This document shows, one piece after another, positions 48,020 to 56,993 of a DNA stretch of 64,000 nucleotides (position 1 is its first letter; the number at the start of each line of letters is the position of its first letter). The stretch is from Rossellomorea aquimaris TF-12 (lineage in GTDB: Bacteria; Bacillota; Bacilli; Bacillales; Bacillaceae_B). The position numbers and the translations under genes were made by a program. The DNA is taken from contig NZ_LQXM01000029.1 of the NCBI RefSeq assembly GCF_001648555.1, forward strand, positions 310,001 through 374,000. Reading direction: 5' to 3'. A model generated the notes under the pieces. It was not told where the DNA came from. It saw nothing but the letters and a program-made list of their open reading frames with translations, and did not search any database.

Positions 48020-49249
48020 TCACTTATCCTTCAAAGAAGGATGCAAATATAGAAAAGAGGATACTGTTGAAACCACTCCTCCTATGATAATCGTGTTATT
48101 TGATCCAATTACTCCAGCCAAGATTCCTGCTAATAAAGCAGCAAGGGGCATCAGCATCCATGTCATAAATCGACTTGTTGCCTGCACACGACCCATTAAA
48201 GCATCCGGAGTTAATGTCTGGCGGATGGTAATAATGCACGGGCTCTTCATGGAGGCACAAAGGGTACCAAGTCCATTACAGAAAATCAACAAAAGGTATG
48301 AATCAAATAGTCCAAACAACACAATGGAACTTCCACCTATTAAGGATGCTGAAAACAGGATCCTTCGATAAGAAAATTTTTTTTTTAAATGGCTCGTCAC
48401 CAATGCCCCAACAATTGCCGCCCCCCCTCCAAAAGATAATAACCATCCTATTTGAGAAGCATCCAATCCAATCGTATCCTTTAAATGAAAAACCATCAAA
48501 GTAAGAAAAAGAGTTGTTCCAAACACCGATGAAATCATGGCTAGATTGGTATAGAGAATTGGTTTTGTTTTAATCACGAAAGAAAATCCTTCTTTCATAT
48601 CTTTCCAAAAACTTTTGTGACTGCCCTTCCCCTGGGTTTGTCCCTTCATATGGATGCTCCGAATAGCAAGAAAAGAAACAAAAAAGCTAAAGCTATTCAC
48701 AAGCAACGCGTATCCAGGGTTATAAAAAGAGATGATCAAACCGCCTATACCAGGAGCAATAAATACTGCACTATTAAATGTTCCTGAGTTTAATGAATTT
48801 ACAGCCTGTAAATCCTCTTTACGAACCAAATTAGGAACTGTAGCAAATTGTGATGTGTTATAAACTTGGCTAAGGAACCCGACGATTAAGGCACATACAT
48901 ACAGTGCCCACATATTCAATAGTTCAAAAATAAACAACAGACCAATTATCCCTACTATGACTCCTCTTCCTAAGTCACAAATTAGGAGTAATTTCTTTCG
49001 ATTAAATCTGTCTGCTAGTATGCCTGTTATCGGTTGTAGTAGAATTGGTACTCTTTCTAAAGCAGCCACAATCCCCATGCTAACAGGGGACCCAGTAAGA
49101 GCTAAAACCATCAGCGGAATGGCAATTAAGTAGATTTGATCTCCGAAGAAGGAAATAAGGTTTCCTCCCATAAACCGAAAAGCTGAATAATTTCTTCTTA
49201 AAGGTGGAAAGTCATGGTGATTTTTGTGTAACTCTATGGGTTCTCCCAT
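48020..49249 (-). CDS. MFS transporter (enterobactin exporter/tetracycline-type, 12 TM)
   Basis: 409 aa, twelve membrane spans. RFMGGNLISFFGDQIYLIAI at the start, GILADRFNRKKLLLICDLGR (motif A, between spans 2 and 3) and ALMGRVQATSRFMTWMLMPL near the end are features of the MdfA/YfiS-type MFS drug exporters. Drug or siderophore efflux, substrate unknown. Co-transcribed with the ArsR-type regulator upstream (15-bp gap; AAGGGG before ATG). No hairpin terminator: a 21-bp-period array starts 34 bp after the stop. Confidence 0.9.
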   Translation of the reverse strand: MGEPIELHKNHHDFPPLRRNYSAFRFMGGNLISFFGDQIYLIAIPLMVLALTGSPVSMGIVAALERVPILLQPITGILADRFNRKKLLLICDLGRGVIVGIIGLLFIFELLNMWALYVCALIVGFLSQVYNTSQFATVPNLVRKEDLQAVNSLNSGTFNSAVFIAPGIGGLIISFYNPGYALLVNSFSFFVSFLAIRSIHMKGQTQGKGSHKSFWKDMKEGFSFVIKTKPILYTNLAMISSVFGTTLFLTLMVFHLKDTIGLDASQIGWLLSFGGGAAIVGALVTSHLKKKFSYRRILFSASLIGGSSIVLFGLFDSYLLLIFCNGLGTLCASMKSPCIITIRQTLTPDALMGRVQATSRFMTWMLMPLAALLAGILAGVIGSNNTIIIGGVVSTVSSFLYLHPSLKDK

Positions 49250-49263
49250 TCAAATGTCCCCTT

Positions 49264-50301
49264 TTACTCTCCAAATAAATATTGATGTAATTCCTTTGAT
49301 AAAGACGTTACTCCATTTTCTTTCAAAATATATTTCCCTTGGTGGACTTCTACTAGCCTAGCGGAACGGAGGATTTTTAAATGATGATGAATGGTTGATT
49401 TTCCGAGTTCTAAAACGTTTGTAATGTCTTGTAAAGTAAGATCAGACCTGGAAAGTAACTTCATAATTCTTAGCCTCACTTCGTCGCCCAGCGCTTTATG
49501 CTTATGAACCAAAAAATAATTCGGTGTATCTTTGTCTTCTGGACTTATGCTTTCATTTGCAATCGGATAATAAAAAATTTTCGTTCCTTCAATATCTCCT
49601 TCAACATTCCATGGTCGATAAATAGATTGTGGAATAAGCAACACATTTAGAACACTTGGTTCAGGTAAATAGGTGATACCCCCTGTCGCCCATTCAACCA
49701 ATTCCTCTGGATTCAATTTTTCTCTCATGTCAATTTTGGATTTGCGATCTCTTTCAAGAATGGCTTTTAGATCCTCTGCTTCTGGTTCAATTACTTCTTG
49801 GTACCACCTATACATAACTTCTTCAAGGTGTTTCTTTAAAGGTTCAATAGGGGTGAAACAAATATATTCAATATATTTTGGATAAAATGGGTTTTCACTT
49901 GTCAACTTCTTTAACTGCTCAATCGAAGAAGAATCTCCTTTTGATGCAAGTAACCTAGTTTCTCCATGTTTATAACTAGTAAAAGGAAGTCCGTGATATC
50001 TTAGTTGTTGTTCATCAAGTTCTTTAAGGTAGGTACTAAACTCTGAAAGATCATTTAACTCTTTTTGATGCAAAAGCATTAATAAAGTCTTCCACGTATT
50101 GTGTTTTCCCACATAATTCAATTCATGAGTTAGTTCCTTTGATAGGGAGTTTTTGATTGGTTTTAAAGGTTTTTCAAGTGTACTTAATAATTTTGAATTC
50201 GTCACTGCTGCAATGCCTAATGCACATTCCCATAATAGACCTGCTTTAATGTGAACTGAATACGTCTCTCTTTTTCTGCTACTTGTGTGTAGTATATCCA
50301 T
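49264..50301 (-). CDS. ArsR-type winged-helix regulator with large N-terminal domain
   Basis: 345 aa; GAGGGG before ATG. The C-terminal third is a winged helix: KALGDEVRLRIMKLLSRSDL, TLQDITNVLELGKSTIHHHL, KILRSARLVEVHQGKYILKE. The N-terminal ~230 residues (VHIKAGLLWECALGIAAVTN and later VLNVLLIPQSIYRPWN) form a DUF5937-like alpha/beta domain that probably binds a ligand. In Bacilli this regulator type precedes a multidrug MFS exporter, as here; it likely represses it. Confidence 0.82.
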   Translation of the reverse strand: MDILHTSSRKRETYSVHIKAGLLWECALGIAAVTNSKLLSTLEKPLKPIKNSLSKELTHELNYVGKHNTWKTLLMLLHQKELNDLSEFSTYLKELDEQQLRYHGLPFTSYKHGETRLLASKGDSSSIEQLKKLTSENPFYPKYIEYICFTPIEPLKKHLEEVMYRWYQEVIEPEAEDLKAILERDRKSKIDMREKLNPEELVEWATGGITYLPEPSVLNVLLIPQSIYRPWNVEGDIEGTKIFYYPIANESISPEDKDTPNYFLVHKHKALGDEVRLRIMKLLSRSDLTLQDITNVLELGKSTIHHHLKILRSARLVEVHQGKYILKENGVTSLSKELHQYLFGE

Positions 50302-50505
50302 GATAAACCCCTCTCTAATTCCTACGACTACATTCTACACTTATAGAATTATTTATTCAATATTTTTAGAATTCTCACTCAAAAAAAGGCAGTATTAGTT
50401 AAATAAGTAGTTCATATAATTTGGAGAAAACTTAAAATCGCAAATCAAATAACATACGGTTTCGTAACGTAAATAACAAGTGAGTTAACAATATAATTAA
50501 CGCAC
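50302..50505. other. AT-rich gap, promoter region of the MFS operon
   Basis: About 200 bp before the ArsR-type regulator gene without an ORF or repeat; TAGAATTCTCAC and TTTATTCAATATT give no clear promoter. I see no further feature. Confidence 0.3.
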
Positions 50506-50506
50506 A

Positions 50507-50534
50507 AAAAATCTTGGGACATCCCAAGATTTTT
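50507..50534. terminator. Intrinsic terminator
   Basis: AAAAATCTTGGGA/TCCCAAGATTTTT, 13-bp stem with runs on both sides; would end leftward transcripts of the nucleotidyltransferase gene or its degenerate neighbour. Confidence 0.88.
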
Positions 50535-50562
50535 GTTATTAAATATGTTGTTCTTGTTCCAT

Positions 50563-50600
50563 TAAAGCCCCCCGTTAACTTGAATAACGCTTTGTGATAA
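50563..50600. repeat. Dispersed short repeat (copy 1)
   Basis: CCATTAAAGCCCCCCGTTAA followed by CTTGAATAAC; a related copy is at 52183-52215 (CAATTAACCTGCCCGTTAA then TTGAATAAC). Function unknown; resembles short intergenic repeats common in Bacillus genomes. Confidence 0.4.
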
Positions 50601-50612
50601 TATAGTTAATAA

Positions 50613-50800
50613 TCAGCACCCCAAAACTTGTCCTTTTTCATATACTTTATCAACGGAATGAAAATTAGTGGATATCAAAATTAATGTTTGTGCCAGTTTT
50701 TTATTCTCTACTATATGTTCATCGTGATAATTGTTATGTTTATTCAAACCCAATAAAAATCCAGCTACAAATGCAACGATAGTTATCTGCGAATCAGCGA
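50613..50800 (-). pseudogene. Remnant of a membrane-anchored small gene
   Basis: A leftward reading without a start codon gives ITIVAFVAGFLLGLNKHNNY, HDEHIVENKKLAQTLILIST, NFHSVDKVYEKGQVLGC and a stop at 50613. The hydrophobic segment followed by a charged helix looks like real coding sequence whose 5' end was lost at the junction with the nucleotidyltransferase gene. Weak evidence. Confidence 0.35.
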
Positions 50801-50817
50801 GTATGCACGAGAAAGAC

Positions 50818-51621
50818 TTATATTTCTGAAGGAGTAGTTCTGGAAGCCGCCAATGCAGTTAAAGCCTTCTCAATATAACTATATACTTCTTCTGCAATCC
50901 CCAGAAATTCTTCAACATCTACATTACTATCCAAGTAACACGCATACAGATAGTCAACTAAAGCTGAATCAATATTGCAATAGTCTGATATGGCACTCTT
51001 CATCTTAGTAATGTCATCTTGCCAAACCCCTGTCTCTTCTAAAACCAAAGAGTATAATGCACGAATTAATCTCTTTGAGTAACCTTTGGTATATCTAGAT
51101 TTCAGTGTGTCATCATTGGCATTAGATAGAAAACCGCGAACGCGATCCACTGCCTCTTGAGTGTCTGAATTCAAGTCTAATATGAACTCAGGTGAAATAA
51201 GAATAGGCGGTACTTCTTCGCCAATATCAGTACCATGTATACAAACACAGATTATCTTGATCCAAAATCCCCATTCATTGGGTTTATTTCTTACATCATC
51301 CAGTGAACAAATAACCGTATCAACCTTAGTTACTAATCGATATTTTTGTAAAATCTGGTCCTTCAGACATGATACTCTATCATAATCTATATCTTCTGGT
51401 CTTTCGCATACTATTGTAAAATCTGCATCAGACTTAAATGGCTTAGCAGTACCTTTAGGAATTGAGCCACACATATAAATACTGTGAATCTTCCCACTGA
51501 ACTCTGAAAGCAAGCTAGCTGTATACTCCTCTACAAAAGTCTTGTACTCACTCTGAATACTGATCTTCTTTATAACCTTCCCCAGAACCATATCTGGTCT
51601 CCTTTTATCTTCTAAAATCAT
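50818..51621 (-). CDS. Nucleotidyltransferase domain protein (aminoglycoside/ANT-like)
   Basis: 267 aa; AGGGGAG before ATG. SIYMCGSIPKGTAKPFKSDA then DFTIV (about 46-70) is the GS-x(10)-D-h-D motif (DAD as metal ligands); TVICSLDDVRNKPNEWGFWI gives the third acid. The C-terminal half (RVRGFLSNANDDTLKSRYTK, LYSLVLEETGVWQDDITKMK) is the helical substrate-side bundle. Related to ANT-like and MNT enzymes; adenylylation of a small molecule is possible but resistance cannot be claimed. Confidence 0.8.
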   Translation of the reverse strand: MILEDKRRPDMVLGKVIKKISIQSEYKTFVEEYTASLLSEFSGKIHSIYMCGSIPKGTAKPFKSDADFTIVCERPEDIDYDRVSCLKDQILQKYRLVTKVDTVICSLDDVRNKPNEWGFWIKIICVCIHGTDIGEEVPPILISPEFILDLNSDTQEAVDRVRGFLSNANDDTLKSRYTKGYSKRLIRALYSLVLEETGVWQDDITKMKSAISDYCNIDSALVDYLYACYLDSNVDVEEFLGIAEEVYSYIEKALTALAASRTTPSEI

Positions 51622-51744
51622 TTTATCTCCCCTTGTTTAAAAGTATATCATTTTATAAATTTTTCTCTTATTGCTTTTTCACTATCCTGAAGAAGGACAA
51701 AGCCGAAGGTCTATTGGCTACTCTTCATTTTTGCTTAACGAAAA

Positions 51745-52137
51745 TCACTTTTTGTTTTCCTTTTGAAAATCTCGCCACTCTTCAGAGTAATCGGGATTAG
51801 TAACTTTAATTTCTTCAGAAACAACTTCCAAATTATTTAAATCATATATAACAATATAATTCCCGAAAGGAGATTCATTTTTTGCCAATCCTCTATCGTA
51901 TTCGACTATACCTTCGGAACTGATTTTAGAAGCACTTGTAGTTTTGTAATTAGTATCAACAAAAGCATCAAGAACAGGATTAAAATGGCTTAAATTATTT
52001 GCTAATGTATCCATAACCTCTTGTCTTTTTTCTTCTAAGGTCCTTGATTGTTTCATTTTTTCTGTTTGATAGAACATCAATATTATTCCTAATAAAACAA
52101 TTAAAACAATACTAAAAGTCGGAAGCATTCTCTTCAA
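51745..52137 (-). CDS. Membrane-anchored hypothetical protein
   Basis: 130 aa from a TTG with GGGGGAG upstream. N-terminal span PTFSIVLIVLLGIILMFYQT (6-25), then a charged extracellular part (EEKRQEVMDTLANNLSHF, SEGIVEYDRGLAKNESPFGN). No lipobox and no known motif. Unknown function. Confidence 0.6.
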   Translation of the reverse strand: MKRMLPTFSIVLIVLLGIILMFYQTEKMKQSRTLEEKRQEVMDTLANNLSHFNPVLDAFVDTNYKTTSASKISSEGIVEYDRGLAKNESPFGNYIVIYDLNNLEVVSEEIKVTNPDYSEEWRDFQKENKK

Positions 52138-52182
52138 GTTAACTCCCCCTTACCAAAAAGATACATAATAAACAAAAAGTCC

Positions 52183-52215
52183 TTCTTCAATTAACCTGCC
52201 CGTTAATTGAATAAC
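52183..52215. repeat. Dispersed short repeat (copy 2)
   Basis: CAATTAACCTGCCCGTTAA then TTGAATAAC, matching the copy at 50563 with about three quarters identity. Confidence 0.4.
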
Positions 52216-52312
52216 TAAATTTTCATAATCTTTAAGTAAATTTTACCACATAATGTTATAAATCCTTGAGTTTTCTTGGAACAGATTAATATTGCATCTC
52301 ATATAACAAGTA

Positions 52313-52376
52313 AAATAGCACCCTAATTCGTATGATGACAATATCCATTGTCATGACGTTACTTGGGGTGCTATTT
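52313..52376. other. Nested hairpin / cruciform in a gene-free gap
   Basis: Outer stem AAATAGCACCC/GGGTGCTATTT, inner stem GATGACAAT/ATTGTCATG. No U-tract of note, so not a standard terminator. With 52138-52526 holding no gene, this and the repeat at 52183 are all I see there. Confidence 0.55.
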
Positions 52377-52526
52377 GCTATGCTACTTTATTGTTAATAT
52401 CTTATAAAACGTTGATAAATCAAAAAACAACTATTCGATTTACTGTGTTATAAGGGATGCTAATTCATATGCCATTTACATTGTTTCTCCACGAAAACTG
52501 AAATACTTATTAGTTAAACTACACTT

Positions 52527-52957
52527 TTATCTTTCTCCATCAATTTCTTCAGCCGTTTTGCCTTCTATTGAATAAAGTGCTCCAACTAAATCATTCTTCT
52601 CACTATAAGGAAATGACGTACCACCAATGATTTTCCCATTGAAAAGAAAGGCAGTTATGATTACTTTAGAGTTTGTTAATGGATGATTTGTTACGATAAA
52701 CGTTTCTTTTTTAATATTCCTGTTTATATATTTATAAGGGTTTTTTTTTTGGACTGCCCAAATATCTTTATTTGGAGTTTCCTGCAAATCTTCTTTAGAG
52801 AATGTGTAGACTCCGTTTCCTTCATATGATTCTATTACATACCCTTTTTCTCAAGATACTTTTTAACTACCTTTCCATTTTCACTAATGGATTCCTCACA
52901 AGCAGATAATAAAATCAGAATGATACATAATACACCAAATTTTTTTATAGAAATCAC
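52527..52957 (-). pseudogene. Lipoprotein gene with one frameshift
   Basis: GTG at 52957 begins VISIKKFGVLCIILILLSAC (lipobox LLSAC) then ENGKVVKKYLEKKGM and a stop; after a one-base shift at AAAAAGGG it continues YVIESYEGNGVYTFSKEDLQ and then the open frame ETPNKDIWAVQKKNPYKYIN to 52527. Adding one G in the GGG run restores a single ~144-aa lipoprotein. Could be a real mutation or a homopolymer sequencing error. Function unknown. Confidence 0.8.
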
Positions 52958-52997
52958 CCACCCTTTTTTTCTATTTTTAACATATCCACTCCAATAA

Positions 52998-53030
52998 AAA
53001 ACACGAATCCAGAAGGAGGATTCGTGTTTT
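52998..53030 (-). terminator. Intrinsic terminator of rlmN
   Basis: AAAACACGAATCC/GGATTCGTGTTTT, 13-bp stem, 7 bp after the stop at 53037. Confidence 0.9.
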
Positions 53031-53036
53031 ATTACT

Positions 53037-54113
53037 CTACGTACGAACTTTATCTTTATCTTTCTTTATCTGCTTACTTCTTAGCTGACCACATGCCGCA
53101 TCAATGTCAGTACCCTGTTCCACACGTACTCCACAATTGATACCGTGTTCGAGTAAAGTACCATAGAATTCTACAATGGCATCTTTTGTACTTCGTTGAT
53201 ACTGATTGTGCTCATCAACAGGATTATAAGGGATTAAGTTAACATATGAAAGATGTCGTTTGTTTTTTAGAAGCTTGGCTAGTTGAATAGCTTCTTCTTT
53301 ATGATCGTTCACATCACTTAGCAAGATATACTCGAATGTGATTCGTCTATTCGTTTTTTCTAAATAATAGTCTATGGCTGGCATTAATTTTTCTAATGGA
53401 TAGGCACGATTGATTTTCATAATCTTTGTACGTAATTCATTATTCGGTGCATGTAAAGAGACAGCAAGGTTAATTTGAATGTTTTCATCGGCAAATTTAT
53501 AAATCTTGTCTGCTAGTCCGCTTGTAGACACTGTGATATGACGGGCACCGATTGAAAGACCTTTTTGATCATTCACAACGCGGAAGAAATCCATCATGTT
53601 ATCATAGTTATCAAATGGCTCTCCAATCCCCATGACAACGATATGACTTACACGCTCTCCATCGCCGGCAGCATCAAGGTGATGTTGAACATTCATAATC
53701 TGTTCTACAATTTCTCCGCTAGATAGATCACGATTCTTCTTCAATAGTCCACTTGCACAGAATGTACAACCGATATTACAGCCTACTTGAGTTGTAACAC
53801 AAACAGATAAGCCATAATTAAAACGCATTAGTACTGTTTCAATCAAGTTCCCATCCTCAAGCTTAAACAAGAACTTAATTGTTCCGTCCTTTGATTCTTG
53901 CTTAATTTCTTGTGTTAAGGTTTGGATATAAAAATGTTCTTCTAGTAATTGAACACATTCCGCATTCACATTTTTCATTTGAGAGAATTCAGTCACTCTC
54001 TTTTTATATAACCAATCCCACACTTGAGCCGCGCGGAACTTTTTTTGACCGTGTTCGACTAACCATGCCGTTAGTTGATCTAATGTTAATCCATATATGG
54101 ATATTTTCTCCAT
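53037..54113 (-). CDS. rlmN: Dual-specificity RNA methyltransferase RlmN
   Basis: 358 aa, usual length. Radical-SAM cluster C-x3-C-x2-C as CNIGCTFC (112-119), preceding Cys105 and the C-terminal Cys341 in [12 protein letters not shown] form the catalytic cysteine pair; [20 protein letters not shown] is also conserved. Methylates C2 of A2503 in 23S rRNA and A37 of some tRNAs. TGAGGGTT upstream of ATG. Alone, whereas in many Bacilli rlmN is next to prpC/prkC; here neither is present, so this could be a second rlmN copy. Confidence 0.93.
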   Translation of the reverse strand: MEKISIYGLTLDQLTAWLVEHGQKKFRAAQVWDWLYKKRVTEFSQMKNVNAECVQLLEEHFYIQTLTQEIKQESKDGTIKFLFKLEDGNLIETVLMRFNYGLSVCVTTQVGCNIGCTFCASGLLKKNRDLSSGEIVEQIMNVQHHLDAAGDGERVSHIVVMGIGEPFDNYDNMMDFFRVVNDQKGLSIGARHITVSTSGLADKIYKFADENIQINLAVSLHAPNNELRTKIMKINRAYPLEKLMPAIDYYLEKTNRRITFEYILLSDVNDHKEEAIQLAKLLKNKRHLSYVNLIPYNPVDEHNQYQRSTKDAIVEFYGTLLEHGINCGVRVEQGTDIDAACGQLRSKQIKKDKDKVRT

Positions 54114-54477
54114 TTAAAACCCTCATTTCAAAACTCTACAATTTTCTACTTATCTATACTACTTAAAGTATGCCAATGTTTCAAGCCATTTATCACGATT
54201 GTGAAATGTTGGTATTCCGTAAGTTCGTAAAAAAGAGGTCAAAATTAATATTTTCGCCTTTCCCCTCTACCTTCAGGTTGGTAATAATATTCTGTTCACA
54301 AAGATTAAATTATTTTAAAATAATATTAAAAACATAAATTTCTTTACTTTATTTTAAAAATCAAATTTTTCTGCCATTAATTTTAATAATGAAAATTATG
54401 CTTACATAATATTTTCTATTGCATACTGACGTTTTTTTATGTAAATTAGTCAAGTATGTTTAATAGGAGGTATCATC
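54114..54477. other. AT-rich intergenic region before the acetate transporter
   Basis: 364 bp without gene, repeat array or hairpin that I can support. It should hold the promoter of the downstream gene; no convincing -35/-10 pair was found. A run of TTATTTTAAAATAA-like palindromic AT sequence lies near 54311-54361. Confidence 0.35.
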
Positions 54478-55095
54478 ATGAATCAAACTCAAACAACACA
54501 ACGAGTTCAAATGACAACAGCTGACCCTTCCGCTCTAGGACTATTCGGTTTAGCAATGGTGACGCTAGTGGCTTCTTCTGCAAAACTTGGATGGACGGAC
54601 GGAGTTTCCTTTGTATTACCGTGGGCAATTTTCCTAGGGGGAATAGCTCAATTAATGGCTAGTTTTGGAGATGCGAAGCACAATAACACATTTGGTACAA
54701 CAGCATTCGGTGCATTTGGATTATTTTGGCTGGGTGTAGGAACATCATGGCTTATTCAATATGGCGTTTTTGGAGAGGCAGCTGCAGCGGCCGTTGATCC
54801 CCACCAATTAGGAATTGCTTTTATCGGCTATTTAATCTTCAGTCTATTTATGACGGTTGGTGCTATGGAGACACACAAAGTATTATTCATTATTTTTGTC
54901 TTGATTGACTTTCTTTTTATTGGTCTTTCCCTATCAACATTAGGAATTGCCCCTGAAGCGATGCATATGCTGGCAGCCGTTTCAGAATTTCTCATTGCTC
55001 TTTTCAGCTTTTATGGTTCTGCTGCAAGTGTCTTAAACACTCACTTCGGGAAAGTTACTCTTCCTGTTGGAAAACCATTCGGGATATTCAAATAA
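54478..55095 (+). CDS. GPR1/FUN34/YaaH-type acetate transporter
   Basis: 205 aa, six membrane spans. The N-terminal ADPSALGLFGLAMVTLVASS (15-34) is the family NPAPLGL motif in variant form, and GTTAFGAFGLFWLGVGTSWL (about 75-94) the second signature. AceTr-type channels/transporters move acetate and succinate with protons. AGGAGGTATC upstream of ATG. Monocistronic with its own terminator. Confidence 0.9.
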   Translation: MNQTQTTQRVQMTTADPSALGLFGLAMVTLVASSAKLGWTDGVSFVLPWAIFLGGIAQLMASFGDAKHNNTFGTTAFGAFGLFWLGVGTSWLIQYGVFGEAAAAAVDPHQLGIAFIGYLIFSLFMTVGAMETHKVLFIIFVLIDFLFIGLSLSTLGIAPEAMHMLAAVSEFLIALFSFYGSAASVLNTHFGKVTLPVGKPFGIFK

Positions 55096-55098
55096 GAA

Positions 55099-55145
55099 AA
55101 TCATCCCTTATCCGTTGTTTTTAGTGGATAAGGGATGGTTTTTTA
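55099..55145 (+). terminator. Intrinsic terminator of the acetate transporter gene
   Basis: CATCCCTTATCC/GGATAAGGGATG, 12-bp stem followed by TTTTTT. Confidence 0.9.
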
Positions 55146-55223
55146 TTACTTCAGATTAAACAGATTCTTTTTATTAATTTACCTACTGTTTAATCAGGAT
55201 TTTTTAAGAACACAACCAAGATA

Positions 55224-55316
55224 TTTTCAACTTTAAAGATTTTATTATCAACTTTTGAAATAAAGTGAAACATATCATTAACTAAAGAAGCTTCCTTAGG
55301 GCGGTTATTATCAACT
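55224..55316. repeat. 21-bp-period array, TTATCAACTTT core
   Basis: TTTTCAACTTT at 55224, TTATCAACTTT at 55245, and TTATCAACT at 55308, i.e. offsets 21 and 63 (3 x 21), with two decayed units in phase between. Same core as the array at 40104. It ends 27 bp beyond the stop of the leftward GNAT gene (55344). Confidence 0.78.
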
Positions 55317-55343
55317 CACTACTACTTATGAACCGTTTTCAAT

Positions 55344-55907
55344 TCAAGAACGTACTCTTGCATAAATACATGTATCGGTTAAACGTTCACCATCTACAGA
55401 GAGGTCTTCATTGCGTAAGATCCCTTCTAGTTCATATCCTACTCTTTCTGGAATGGCTCTACTTTTTCTATTTTTAGATTCACATCTTATTTCTACTCTT
55501 TTCCCACCTAATTCTTCTAATGCCAAATGAGTTAATCGATCGATAGCTTCAACCATATACCCCTGACCGCTCATTCTCGTATCAATCCAATAACCTATTT
55601 CAAATTTTGGTACATCCCAGTCAATGTTATGAAAACCAGTACTTCCAACAAATTCATTTGTATCTCTTTTAAAGATGAGATATCTGAGGTTTTCACGACT
55701 TAAAAATTTAACGTGAGCTTGGCGTGTATTGATTTCCGTATCCTCTTCTGTTGGCTCCGTTTGTACAAATCCCAGCCAGGGCTTTAACTCATTTAAAGAA
55801 GCTTTAATGGCCCCGTTCACTACCTTTCCGTCTCCAGGCATAGGCATTCGAAGAGTCAGTCTTTCTGTCTGTATAGTTGTTGGTACTTCTAACAAAATTG
55901 GATTCAT
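55344..55907 (-). CDS. GNAT family N-acetyltransferase (RimJ/RimL-like)
   Basis: 187 aa with ATG at 55907 (AAAGGGTGG upstream). TIQTERLTLRMPMPGDGKVV, FEIGYWIDTRMSGQGYMVEA (acetyl-CoA loop SGQGYM), and ALEELGGKRVEIRCESKNRK / RAIPERVGYELEGILRNEDL are RimJ/RimL-type features. Acceptor unknown. No terminator hairpin follows, only a 21-bp-period array. Confidence 0.88.
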   Translation of the reverse strand: MNPILLEVPTTIQTERLTLRMPMPGDGKVVNGAIKASLNELKPWLGFVQTEPTEEDTEINTRQAHVKFLSRENLRYLIFKRDTNEFVGSTGFHNIDWDVPKFEIGYWIDTRMSGQGYMVEAIDRLTHLALEELGGKRVEIRCESKNRKSRAIPERVGYELEGILRNEDLSVDGERLTDTCIYARVRS

Positions 55908-56066
55908 AGGTCCCACCCTTTATTGGTAAAAATTATCATAATTATAATTTACTAGAGAAACCCCTGTCAATTTTTACTATCAAATAAAGGCAAGCCTCCT
56001 ATTATTCTATACTTCTTAATGAGAATAAACTATAATTGAATAAAATAATTCTATGGGAGTATCACT

Positions 56067-56885
56067 ATGACATTAATAAAAGAGTTCACCGATATTGGAG
56101 AGCAAGTTACAGTAAGAAAAAAAGATATTGCTGAAAGAATTTATACAGAACTCTCTATTGCATATCCTTCAGACTATACTGAAGATAGTAAGGGGCTTCG
56201 CATTCCTTTCTTTGAGCAGCTTGTAGACCTGATTGGAAAAGGTTTGCTTAAAGAAGAAGCATGGGAAGAAAATACTTATAGATGGGGGCTGGAAGTTGGA
56301 TATTTGGCTACTTCAAATGGAACTCCATTAAATACGACTCTACAAAAAACAACCTTATATAAAAAAGTTATCATAGAGGATATCCTTAAACATGTTCAGA
56401 AGAATTTGGTACAAGACCTTTTACTCGAACTCACTTTCGATATCGATCTAGCCATTAATAATATGGTAACTGGTTTTTGCCAGGCATATAAAGATTATGA
56501 CCAACAGCAGTTAAAAGAATCTGAAGAGAAATTTTTGTCCCTCTCTACACCAGTCGTACCTATTTTTGCTGAATTAGCCGTATTGCCTTTGGTTGGTCAA
56601 GTGGACGAAACCCGTGCTGAAGTGATGGCTGAGCATGTATTAATAGAGTGTAAAAGACTCTCTATTAATAAATTAATCGTTGATTTATCCGGGGTTTATG
56701 AAATAAATCCCTTATTCCAACAAGGAATTATGAAACTACTTGATAGTCTTAAGCTTTTGGGAATTAAACCGATTTTATCAGGTATGCGACCTGAAATGAG
56801 TATAGAGTTTGTCCAATTGGGAATCAACCTCTCTGGAATTCATATTTATCAATCCTTGAGCAAAGCAGTAGAAAACCATCAGTAA
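56067..56885 (+). CDS. RsbR-like STAS-domain protein
   Basis: 272 aa; GGGAG before ATG. N-terminal ~150 residues form a globin-like RsbR_N-type sensor (helical: IAERIYTELSIAYPSDYTED and others); the C-terminal STAS domain has PVVPIFAELAVLPLVGQVDE, KLIVDLSGVYEINPLFQQGI and KPILSGMRPEMSIEFVQLGI. In B. subtilis RsbRA the Thr in GTIDT and VDT are phosphorylated; here they are GQVDE and INP, so both sites are missing. Like the gene at 12635 it is an orphan without rsbS/rsbT. Confidence 0.82.
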   Translation: MTLIKEFTDIGEQVTVRKKDIAERIYTELSIAYPSDYTEDSKGLRIPFFEQLVDLIGKGLLKEEAWEENTYRWGLEVGYLATSNGTPLNTTLQKTTLYKKVIIEDILKHVQKNLVQDLLLELTFDIDLAINNMVTGFCQAYKDYDQQQLKESEEKFLSLSTPVVPIFAELAVLPLVGQVDETRAEVMAEHVLIECKRLSINKLIVDLSGVYEINPLFQQGIMKLLDSLKLLGIKPILSGMRPEMSIEFVQLGINLSGIHIYQSLSKAVENHQ

Positions 56886-56904
56886 TTTCATTCAAAAGAA
56901 CATT

Positions 56905-56932
56905 AAAAGACTTCACATTTGTGAAGTCTTTT
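56905..56932 (+). terminator. Intrinsic terminator
   Basis: AAAAGACTTCAC/GTGAAGTCTTTT, 12-bp stem, followed by Ts. Confidence 0.9.
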
Positions 56933-56993
56933 TTCAATTACATTATTACGTTTACTGCCTCCTCACCATCAACATACATACTTTAGTGCAGTA

